Shown here in pieces: positions 7,304-13,910 of a stretch of DNA of 23,997 bases. Source of the stretch: a virus; the IMG/VR virus record IMGVR_UViG_3300009163_001816, positions 1 to 23,997 of that record; one strand, written 5' to 3'. The position numbers were made by a program, and so were the translations under genes. Position 1 is the stretch's first letter, and every line of letters begins with the position of its first letter. A model generated the notes under the pieces. The model was not told the origin of the DNA, did no database searches, and worked only from the letters and a program-made list of their open reading frames with translations.

Positions 7304-8049
7304 TGATTCATATATTTTTTAGACATTATAATGTTGGTGGAAGCAATAATGCTGCAAGACAAGACAATCGTTATCAAGCACGATCTGCTCGTCGTTGGGG
7401 AAATGTAGACAATTGGTTTAATTATGAAAAAGTATTTTTAAATCTTCTTCGTACTACTGCTGGTGCTAATGTTAAGATTAATGTTGTTATGGATGGCATC
7501 ATCGAAGAAAATTGGATTGCAAAATACAAAAATAAATTTACACCATATGAAATTGTCGGTGGAACTGATTTTGCGTCATTTTTTCCAACAATGGATATTG
7601 TAAAAAATGATACATCTATTCGACAAAATGATATAGTTTATCTTTTAGAAAATGATTATCTTCATGTTGATGGATGGGTTTCAAAGGTAGAAGAACTCTA
7701 CACAATGTACAATGATAATGTAAGTTATGTTTCACTATACGATCATTTGGATAAATACATTTATGATCATTATTCGCATTTGAGGGAAAAGATTATTATA
7801 ACCAGAACCCATCACTGGAGAACTACCCCAAGCACAACGGGAACATTCATGTTAAGTAAGAAAATCTTCGATGAGGATTATGATGTTCATTCGACACGAA
7901 AAGAAGATCATGGTAAATTTGTATGGTTACAAGAAAATAGAAAAAGATTTCTGTTGACTCCTATCCCTGGATTATCAACTCATTGTGTTGGAGAATGTTC
8001 ACCCACAATTGATTGGCAAGCAATTAGCGATAGAGAGGTAATACAGTGA
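7303..8049 (+). CDS. GT-A-like glycosyltransferase
   Basis: A 248-residue protein that probably has a GT-A glycosyltransferase fold. A strand IVYLLENDYLHVDGW at 111-125 carries acidic residues (Glu116, Asp118) where GT-A enzymes place the metal/donor site. Later come TTPSTTGTFMLSKKIFDED and a C-terminal HCVGECSPTIDW containing two cysteines and a histidine. It begins with MIHIFFRHYN and has many aromatic and basic residues early on. It shares a one-base junction with the aminotransferase and overlaps the epimerase-fragment frame by 4 bases. I recognise the general fold pattern but not a named family; the substrate is unknown. Confidence 0.55.
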   Translation: MIHIFFRHYNVGGSNNAARQDNRYQARSARRWGNVDNWFNYEKVFLNLLRTTAGANVKINVVMDGIIEENWIAKYKNKFTPYEIVGGTDFASFFPTMDIVKNDTSIRQNDIVYLLENDYLHVDGWVSKVEELYTMYNDNVSYVSLYDHLDKYIYDHYSHLREKIIITRTHHWRTTPSTTGTFMLSKKIFDEDYDVHSTRKEDHGKFVWLQENRKRFLLTPIPGLSTHCVGECSPTIDWQAISDREVIQ

Positions 8050-8357
8050 ATACAGTTGAAGAATCGTATCGTGCATTGTCTTTGAGTGCATCGGATATAA
8101 ATGATGCTTGCAATTTGTTAATTGATGTGGTAGGATCAGGTACTAAACAGCATCTCGAACAGAGACATGAAGTAAAACATGCATGGGTGACGCATGATAA
8201 GATCAAGGATGTTCTTGGATATAAGCAAGTGACATCTTTAAAAGATGGATTGGGTAAAATGTGGGAATGGGCAAAGACCCAACCCATGCGGGAGAGAAAG
8301 TTATGGGATAAGTATGAATTGGATAAAGGAATTTACAACTATTGGAAAGTGAAATAA
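8046..8357 (+). pseudogene. Duplicated C-terminal fragment of the NAD-dependent epimerase
   Basis: An open frame of 103 residues starting at GTG 8046. The first 17 residues (VNTVEESYRALSLSASD) match nothing else here. The remaining 86 are a near-copy of the C terminus of the epimerase at 5671-6666. The fragment lacks the Rossmann NAD-binding domain and the Tyr-Lys active site, so it cannot be an epimerase by itself. By my hand alignment DNA identity is about 89% over 263 bases, including a 67-base perfect match (6473-6539 with 8164-8230). Most differences are synonymous, so the copies diverged under coding constraint before, or in spite of, the break. It is best read as a recombination scar, although a retained small protein cannot be excluded. 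Confidence 0.8.
8095..8357 (+). repeat. Direct repeat, copy 2 of the epimerase 3' end
   Basis: Matches 6404-6666 in the same orientation, 1691 bases downstream. Both copies end at the same TAA. The left boundary is at about 'ataaatgatgcttgc'; left of this the sequences are unrelated. Confidence 0.9.
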
Positions 8358-8359
8358 AA

Positions 8360-8884
8360 ATGAATAAACCAAATTTAAAACAAGAAAGAATGCATGGAAT
8401 GGGAGATGCTGGTGGAGTTAATTATATAGAAGGATTAGATGAACTTTGTTTATTTTTTAAAATGAACAAAAATCATAAAGTTCTAGAATTAGGTTGTAAT
8501 GATGGAGTTAGCACATCTTTATTTGCATACTATGCTGATGTTGTTGATACTGTTGATATAGTTTTAACAGAAAAAATGAAAAATATTTTAAATTTTCATA
8601 AAAACATTAATTTTAAACAAGGAAGTATTTCTCAGATAGTTCCAAATTTAATTGATGATTATTATGATTTTATTTATATTGACGCAGATCATTCTTTTCA
8701 TTCTGTAGTACATGATATAAATGTTAGTCTTCCAAAATTAAAAAAAACTGGAATAATGTCTGGACATGATTATATACCAGATAGTCCAACATTATTTGGA
8801 GTAAGTCAAGCAGTAAATAGTTTATTTAATATTGAAAAAATTAAAGTTTTTTCTGATTATAGTTGGGCAATTATTGGAGAATAA
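8360..8884 (+). CDS. Class I SAM-dependent methyltransferase, copy A
   Basis: A 174-residue Rossmann-fold methyltransferase of the Methyltransf_24-like type, which transfers a methyl group from S-adenosylmethionine. Motif I is VLELGCNDGVSTSLFA at 41-56 and the acidic end of strand 2 is VDIV at 65-68. The catalytic/metal region FIYIDADHSFHSVVHDI lies at 104-120, followed by GIMSGHDYIPDSP. ATG 8360 is chosen because the conserved sequence starts there and GGAAAG lies upstream; an in-frame TTG at 8342 is inside the epimerase fragment. The gene is visibly more AT-rich than the epimerase genes around it, suggesting a separate origin. In this setting sugar O-methylation is likely, but the acceptor is unknown. 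Confidence 0.8.
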   Translation: MNKPNLKQERMHGMGDAGGVNYIEGLDELCLFFKMNKNHKVLELGCNDGVSTSLFAYYADVVDTVDIVLTEKMKNILNFHKNINFKQGSISQIVPNLIDDYYDFIYIDADHSFHSVVHDINVSLPKLKKTGIMSGHDYIPDSPTLFGVSQAVNSLFNIEKIKVFSDYSWAIIGE

Positions 8885-8941
8885 AATTCATGAAATGTTT
8901 AGTAATTGCAATGGTCTTACTATACTGAAACGAGTTGGTTC

Positions 8942-9661
8942 ATGATAGATTTATCAAAAGTAACTTTAGTCACTATAGATGGTACTGGCAAAGATACTTC
9001 CAAACTTATTGAAGTAATCGATATCTGCACTCGTAAAATAAACTTTGGGTCTGTTATTTTGATTACAGCAGATCCAGACATTCAGACTACTGCTAAAGTG
9101 ACAATTCATACAATTGACAAGATGTCATATCCAGAGTATAATACATTTTGTATAACGGATTTGAATAAATATGTCAATACAGAATTTTGTTTGATTGTTC
9201 AGACTGATGGATTTATCTGCAAACCAACAAACTGGACAGATGAATTTTATAACTATGATTACATCGGTTGTCCGTGGATGGATGCCGAACCTGGATATTT
9301 TCCTTGGGTTACTGAACCAAAGTATCAAGTTGGTTGTGGTGGATTTTGTTTCCGTAGTAAGAAATTACTACAAACAGGAGCAAATATAAGCAGGGAATTT
9401 ATCTCAAGAATGACACACGCAGGAATGGGTGAGGATGTAATCATATGTGTATCACTGAGGGATTATTTTGAAAAAATGGATTGTAAGTTTCCAACAGGAG
9501 AATTTGCAAAGAAGTTTGCACTAGGGAGTGCTCCGCTAAAGGAAAATCAATTGGAAACTACATTTGGATTCCACAGCAATGAATATATGTCGGAAGTTAA
9601 AAAAATGATTGAAAGATGGGATGAATATGAAATTACAAGAAATACTAACAGAGGAAATTAA
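8942..9661 (+). CDS. DUF5672 family protein (putative glycosyltransferase), copy B
   Basis: A 239-residue DUF5672 protein, paralogous to the one at 4964-5674. It carries the same ordered motifs: TLVTIDGTGKD near the N terminus, VQTDG at 86-90, NWTDEFYNYDYIGCPW at 97-112, VGCGGFCFRSKK at 130-141 and GED at 163-165. Here QTDG matches the family consensus better than HGDG of copy A. ATG 8942 is chosen because homology begins there; the longer in-frame TTG start (8906) would add residues without counterpart in copy A. The ribosome site is weak. The 57-base gap upstream contains a 12-codon frame (8890-8928) that may be a gene remnant. Confidence 0.8.
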   Translation: MIDLSKVTLVTIDGTGKDTSKLIEVIDICTRKINFGSVILITADPDIQTTAKVTIHTIDKMSYPEYNTFCITDLNKYVNTEFCLIVQTDGFICKPTNWTDEFYNYDYIGCPWMDAEPGYFPWVTEPKYQVGCGGFCFRSKKLLQTGANISREFISRMTHAGMGEDVIICVSLRDYFEKMDCKFPTGEFAKKFALGSAPLKENQLETTFGFHSNEYMSEVKKMIERWDEYEITRNTNRGN

Positions 9662-9664
9662 TTT

Positions 9665-10204
9665 ATGAAAGTTAGACCAATGCGACCACTTGAAGGTGTA
9701 CAAGGATTGATTGATATTTGCGATTTTGTTTCTAGTAACATTAAAGTAGAAACTGCTTTAGAGTTGGGATCATATATTGGAGAATCAACTGTTACATTTG
9801 CTAAAAATTTTAAAGATTTAAAAATTTTGTATGCAGTCGATCCGTTTAGTTTAAATTTTAATTCTGATAATTTATTTGATGAAGAAAATATAGAAGGAAT
9901 AATGAACATTTTCTATAAAAATATTGAACAATATCCATCAATCAAGCATATTAGAAAAGATTCAGAAAACGCATCAAAAGATTTTGAAAATAAAATTTTT
10001 GATTTCATTTATATTGATGGTTGTCACTCATTTGATTGTGTGATGAAGGATGTTAAATATTGGAAACCAAAAGTAAAAGAAAATTGTTATATGTCATTCC
10101 ATGACATTGATTGGTATGAAGTTGTATCTGCATTATCTTTACATTTTGATATCGATAACGGGTATATGACCAAAGACAACAGCATTACTTTTAGAGTTCA
10201 ATAA
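9665..10204 (+). CDS. Class I SAM-dependent methyltransferase, copy B
   Basis: A 179-residue methyltransferase of the same general class as the one at 8360-8884. Motif I is ALELGSYIGESTVTFAKNF at 31-49, the acidic residue after strand 2 is in AVDPF at 57-61, and the active-site strand FIYIDGCHSFDCVMKDV is at 114-130, followed by MSFHDIDW. It begins three bases after the preceding stop. Like copy A it is strongly AT-rich. Sugar or peptide methylation are both possible; the location between glycosyltransferases favours a sugar. The two copies are paralogous in motif layout but clearly divergent. Confidence 0.78.
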   Translation: MKVRPMRPLEGVQGLIDICDFVSSNIKVETALELGSYIGESTVTFAKNFKDLKILYAVDPFSLNFNSDNLFDEENIEGIMNIFYKNIEQYPSIKHIRKDSENASKDFENKIFDFIYIDGCHSFDCVMKDVKYWKPKVKENCYMSFHDIDWYEVVSALSLHFDIDNGYMTKDNSITFRVQ

Positions 10205-10221
10205 AATTAAGAGGAATAAAA

Positions 10222-11025
10222 ATGCAAAGAAAAATATATGATTGTTTTCAATTTTTTAACGAATTGGATATTCTTGATATTAGATTAAATGAATTGGATT
10301 CTCAAGTTGACTATTTTGTTATTGTTGAAGCAGAATTGAGTCATCAGTTAAAACCAAAACCATTATATTTTAAAGAAAATAAAGAAAGATATTCTAAATT
10401 CTTGCATAAGATCATTCATGTTGTTGTGCCAGCAGATAAATTTGTATCGAATACGGTTCAGCATTTTGCTCATCATAATGATCAAATTCAAAGAAATTCT
10501 TTGAGAAATGGAATAGAAAATGCCAATGATGAAGATTTTATTATTATATCTGATTTAGATGAAATTGTTTCTAGTAAAAAAATACAAGATTATAAAAATT
10601 CACAGTATTGGGAATCTCCAATACCTGTTATATTTGAACAAAATTTTTATTTATGGTATTTGAATGCAAGAGCAGACGGATTCCCTTGGATTAATTCTGG
10701 AATGTGTTTAAAGAAAGATTTAGAGGAAATTGGAACAAGAGGATTCAAGGATAACAAAACTTGTTTTACATTTCCTAGAATTAAAGATGGTGGTTGGCAT
10801 TTTTCTTATATTGGAAATCCTAATACTGTAAAAACAAAACTTGATAATTTTGCACATACAGAATTCTCTCATCTAACTATTGATGACTTAAAAAAGAATA
10901 GAGAAAATTTAATCGACCCATTAGGGAGAAAAGACGAAGGTATAAATATAGTTGTAGACTCAATACAGACTATGCCACAGTATGTGCAGGATAATATAGA
11001 AAAATTCAAGGACTTTTTAATATGA
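10222..11025 (+). CDS. GT17-like (beta-1,4-GlcNAc-transferase type) glycosyltransferase
   Basis: A 267-residue protein of CAZy family GT17, named after the animal N-acetylglucosaminyltransferase III that adds bisecting GlcNAc; bacteria and viruses carry short homologues. The N terminus YDCFQFFNELDILDIRLNEL, then VDYFVIVEAELSHQ and KPKPLYF (to residue 50), is the family signature. IISDLDEIVS at 108-117 contains the DxD-type acidic cluster that binds metal and donor. Toward the C terminus GGWHFSYIG (about 192-200) is also conserved. A strong ribosome site (AGAGGA) precedes ATG 10222. Its end overlaps the next gene by 4 bases. Donor specificity in this phage is not known. Confidence 0.88.
   Translation: MQRKIYDCFQFFNELDILDIRLNELDSQVDYFVIVEAELSHQLKPKPLYFKENKERYSKFLHKIIHVVVPADKFVSNTVQHFAHHNDQIQRNSLRNGIENANDEDFIIISDLDEIVSSKKIQDYKNSQYWESPIPVIFEQNFYLWYLNARADGFPWINSGMCLKKDLEEIGTRGFKDNKTCFTFPRIKDGGWHFSYIGNPNTVKTKLDNFAHTEFSHLTIDDLKKNRENLIDPLGRKDEGINIVVDSIQTMPQYVQDNIEKFKDFLI
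10941..10948 (+). promoter_or_regulatory. Possible late promoter (TATAAATA) inside the GT17 gene
   Basis: A perfect T4 late-promoter octamer about 73 bases before the start of the GDP-mannose 3,5-epimerase-like gene. In DNA this AT-rich a few chance occurrences per strand are expected, and the spacing to the next start differs from the cluster near the fibre genes. Confidence 0.25.
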
Positions 11026-12050
11026 AAAATATATTGGTTTTGGGTGGTGGGGGATTTATTGGTTCTCATCTCGTTAAACGACTTAAAAATGAAGGAAATT
11101 ATGTAAAGGTATGTGATCTTAAATATCCAGAATATTCTGCAAGCACAGCAGATGATTTTATGATTGGAGATTTGCGCGATCAAGTGGTGTGCGACAAACT
11201 CTTTAATATGCATTATGACGAGGTTTATCAACTCGCTGCTGATATGGGTGGTGCAGGATATATCTTCACTGGAGAGAATGATGCAAATGTAATGCATAAT
11301 TCCGCTCTTATCAATTTAAATATTGTTGAGCGTTGTATGCGTACTGGAGTAGGAAGAGTGTTTTATTCTTCATCTGCTTGCATGTACCCTGCATACAACC
11401 AGGAAGATCCAAATAATCCAAAGTGTTCAGAATCTTCCGCATACCCTGCTGCACCAGATAGTGAGTATGGATGGGAGAAACTTTTCAGCGAAAGACTTTA
11501 TCTATCTTATGCTCGCAATCATAAGTTGAATGTAAGGATTGCAAGATATCATAATATCTTTGGACCAGAAGGCACATGGAAGGGTGGCAAGGAGAAAGCA
11601 CCAGCGGCACTTTGCCGTAAGGTTATAGAAGCAAAAAATGGCACGATTGATGTGTGGGGTACTGGAGAACAAACTCGGTCATTCCTATATATCGATGAGT
11701 GTGTTGAAGCAACTCTAAGATTGATGCGATCAGATTTTTCTGGTCCAGTGAATATTGGTTCAGAGGAAATGATAACAATTAATAATCTAGCAAAGATGGT
11801 TATTGATATCTCTGGAAAAGATGTTAAGATACACAATGTGAAAGGACCAGTTGGAGTTATGGGTAGAAATTCTGATAATAAACTCTATAAGGAAAAGATT
11901 GGTTGGGAACCATCGCAACCACTTTCTGTTGGTATTGAGAAAACTTACAAATGGATTGAAACTCAGCATGAGGATTGTTCGTCATTTACTAGCGTTCCAG
12001 TTCATGCAAATTCCGCACAACTGGACATGGAAGATAAACATAGAAAGTAA
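11022..12050 (+). CDS. GDP-mannose 3,5-epimerase-like SDR
   Basis: A 342-residue extended SDR closely resembling plant and bacterial GDP-mannose 3,5-epimerase, which converts GDP-D-mannose to GDP-L-galactose (and GDP-L-gulose). It has the NAD loop GGGGFIGSH at 8-16, LAADMGGAGYIF at 71-82, SSSACMYP at 116-123 with Cys120 at the position of the catalytic cysteine, Tyr149/Lys153 in EYGWEK, and RYHNIFGPEGTWKGGKEKAPAA at 175-196, which includes the family's catalytic lysine region. TGEQTRSFLYIDECVE and VGVMGRNSDN complete the match. The C-terminal 30 residues (from about HEDCSS) look like an appended tail. The start overlaps the GT17 stop by 4 bases, with AAGGA upstream. Family assignment is firm; the product is inferred. 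Confidence 0.9.
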   Translation: MKNILVLGGGGFIGSHLVKRLKNEGNYVKVCDLKYPEYSASTADDFMIGDLRDQVVCDKLFNMHYDEVYQLAADMGGAGYIFTGENDANVMHNSALINLNIVERCMRTGVGRVFYSSSACMYPAYNQEDPNNPKCSESSAYPAAPDSEYGWEKLFSERLYLSYARNHKLNVRIARYHNIFGPEGTWKGGKEKAPAALCRKVIEAKNGTIDVWGTGEQTRSFLYIDECVEATLRLMRSDFSGPVNIGSEEMITINNLAKMVIDISGKDVKIHNVKGPVGVMGRNSDNKLYKEKIGWEPSQPLSVGIEKTYKWIETQHEDCSSFTSVPVHANSAQLDMEDKHRK

Positions 12051-12051
12051 A

Positions 12052-12207
12052 ATGCATTACATCATCGTATATGAAGATGGTAAACCATTCTTGTCAATAC
12101 CGACATATGAAAAGAATGTTGATGTGGACAAGATAGTCAAAGACTACAGATTGAATAAAACTGTAGTAATCAAAGTAGAAGAACAAGATAAATTTATAGG
12201 ATGGTAA
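12052..12207 (+). CDS. Small hypothetical protein (51 aa)
   Basis: A 51-residue frame that fills the gap exactly: ATG 12052 follows the previous stop by one base and its stop lies three bases before the next start. The product (MHYIIVYEDGKPFLSIPTYE..., ending KFIGW) is charged, with alternating hydrophobic residues suggesting a small beta-alpha domain; no cysteines, signal peptide or membrane segment. I do not recognise a family. The tight fit and normal codon use support a real gene; no function is proposed. Confidence 0.6.
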   Translation: MHYIIVYEDGKPFLSIPTYEKNVDVDKIVKDYRLNKTVVIKVEEQDKFIGW

Positions 12208-12210
12208 ACA

Positions 12211-13077
12211 ATGAAAATTGTATTTTTTAATCATCACCCAGATGAAATGTATTGGCATATTAAAACTTTTGAAGCACTTGGTCATGATTGTCATGTTGCT
12301 ACTAGAAAATTAACACTAGAATGTGGAGAGAATTATTGCTCTTTTGACGAAGAGGGGCATGTTCAAAAAGGTCCAGTATTCTATAAATGGGAACATCTTC
12401 ACCCAGACATGAACTTGAAATTTACTGACACTATTCATGGATTTGATGCTGCTGTTACAATCAGTGGAAAGATTCCATATGTGCTCGCACCAAAAATGAA
12501 AGTCTTTGCTTGCGTAGTAGTTAAGTTTGATATTGATAAGTTTAATGGTGTGGATAATATCATCAAGATCATAGCACATCCAGATGCTAAACAATGGAAT
12601 GGACATTTTGTTCCAAAGTTTGTTCCGCAATATGGAAAGATCGGTCCACAGACTTATATCAGTCAGTTGATGGAGAGATATTATACCATGTATCTTGCAG
12701 ACTTGATGAAGTTGAAGCAAGAAGGATTCCCAGTCATTGTTTCTGGTGCAATCGAAGCACCAGATGGAGTTGTTCACGATCTTCGTCTATTGGAACAAAC
12801 TAGATTTCTAGTTCACGACAAGGCATATGGGATTTCATGTGGTGCTGTTCTCAAAGCATTGGACTCTGGATGTAAAATTTATATGACAAAGAAAAATAGA
12901 ATTGAAACTGGTCTTTCTGATATTCCAGATGAATGTTTCATATTTAATGATGATATATCAATTAAAGATGCATACGATAAGTATGCTGATTATGATAAAT
13001 CTCATATTCAAACCTTGTTTAGAAATGTGAGAAATTTAGATAATGCTGTCAACCATTTATCCAATTTACTAAAATGA
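12211..13077 (+). CDS. Putative GT-B-fold glycosyltransferase
   Basis: A 288-residue protein that I place tentatively with GT-B glycosyltransferases. The N terminus MKIVFFNHHPDEMYWHIKTF, then ALGHDCHVATRKL (to residue 34), resembles the first Rossmann repeat, in which a sugar transferase reads strand, loop, helix and a second strand. The C-terminal half has VHDLRLLEQTRFLVHDKAYG (about 190-209) and GAVLKALDSGCKIYMT, resembling the 'E-A-x-x-x-G-x-P-V' donor-binding segment, but no exact family signature is visible. AGGATGG precedes ATG 12211. The end overlaps the SDR gene by 4 bases (ATGA). An uncharacterised non-catalytic family is the alternative. Confidence 0.45.
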   Translation: MKIVFFNHHPDEMYWHIKTFEALGHDCHVATRKLTLECGENYCSFDEEGHVQKGPVFYKWEHLHPDMNLKFTDTIHGFDAAVTISGKIPYVLAPKMKVFACVVVKFDIDKFNGVDNIIKIIAHPDAKQWNGHFVPKFVPQYGKIGPQTYISQLMERYYTMYLADLMKLKQEGFPVIVSGAIEAPDGVVHDLRLLEQTRFLVHDKAYGISCGAVLKALDSGCKIYMTKKNRIETGLSDIPDECFIFNDDISIKDAYDKYADYDKSHIQTLFRNVRNLDNAVNHLSNLLK

Positions 13078-13910
13078 TATCGGTATTTGGATCTAGTGGA
13101 TTTATTGGGTCTAGATTTGTTGATACATTCAAAGACAAATGTATCGCTATACCTAGAGAATGTAATACACCACAATCTAATACTGTTCTTTATTTAATAA
13201 GCACAGTTGATAATTATAATGTATATACAGATCCATATTTGGATGTTAATACAAATCTCATAAAACTAATAAATGTTCTTGAACAGTGTAAAAACTTTTC
13301 AGAACCATTAACATTTAATTTTATCAGTTCTTGGTTTGTGTATGGAAAGACTAATGAATTTCCAGCAAAGGAAACTTCAATTTGCAATCCCAGAGGATTT
13401 TATTCGATTACTAAATATGCAGCAGAAAGAATGGTTGAATCTTATTGTGAAACTTTTAACATCAACTATAAGATAATGCGATTGACCAATATAATTGGTC
13501 CTGGTGACAAAAAAGTATCCAATAAGAAGAATGCATTGCAATATATGTTCAATCAGTTGAAATCCAATGATCAGGTCAAATTGTATAATAATGGAGAAGT
13601 TATTAGAGATTATATGGGTGTTGATGATTGTTGTAATGCTATAATGACATGTATTGATAATGCAGATAATAAATCCATAACAAATATTTCCAATTCAGAA
13701 CCAACAAAGATAAAAGATATAATCAATTATGCTAAAGTTAAGTTAAATTCTCAAAGTGAAATATTATCAATAGATACACCACAATTTCATAAAACTGTTC
13801 AAATTGAGAACATGTATCTTGACAATACCGCTCTTTGTATGCTAGGATATACACCAAAAAGCACTGTGTATCAGTGCGTAGATTCTATATTGAAAATAAA
13901 CAATGATTAA
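13074..13910 (+). CDS. NAD(P)-dependent SDR, possible 4-ketoreductase of a deoxysugar pathway
   Basis: A 278-residue extended SDR. Features are the glycine loop FGSSGFIGSR at 5-14, NFISSWFVYG at 82-91 (Ser in the catalytic position), the Tyr-Lys pair in FYSITKYAAE (Tyr110, Lys114), RLTNIIGPGDKK at 136-147 and RDYMGVDDC further on. It overlaps the RfbH-like gene by 8 bases and precedes it. In bacterial 3,6-dideoxyhexose pathways the E1 dehydrase and a short SDR that reduces the 4-keto group (RfbS/RfbJ type, about 280-300 residues) are encoded together, and the size here fits that role. The reductase role is inference from context; a 4-epimerase or 4,6-dehydratase cannot be excluded. Confidence 0.75.
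   Translation: MISVFGSSGFIGSRFVDTFKDKCIAIPRECNTPQSNTVLYLISTVDNYNVYTDPYLDVNTNLIKLINVLEQCKNFSEPLTFNFISSWFVYGKTNEFPAKETSICNPRGFYSITKYAAERMVESYCETFNINYKIMRLTNIIGPGDKKVSNKKNALQYMFNQLKSNDQVKLYNNGEVIRDYMGVDDCCNAIMTCIDNADNKSITNISNSEPTKIKDIINYAKVKLNSQSEILSIDTPQFHKTVQIENMYLDNTALCMLGYTPKSTVYQCVDSILKINND

Noticed and set aside
13861-13877. 6-bp hairpin (GCACTG / CAGTGC) near the end of the SDR gene, considered as a terminator
   Set aside because: Short, within coding sequence, and not followed by a T-run.
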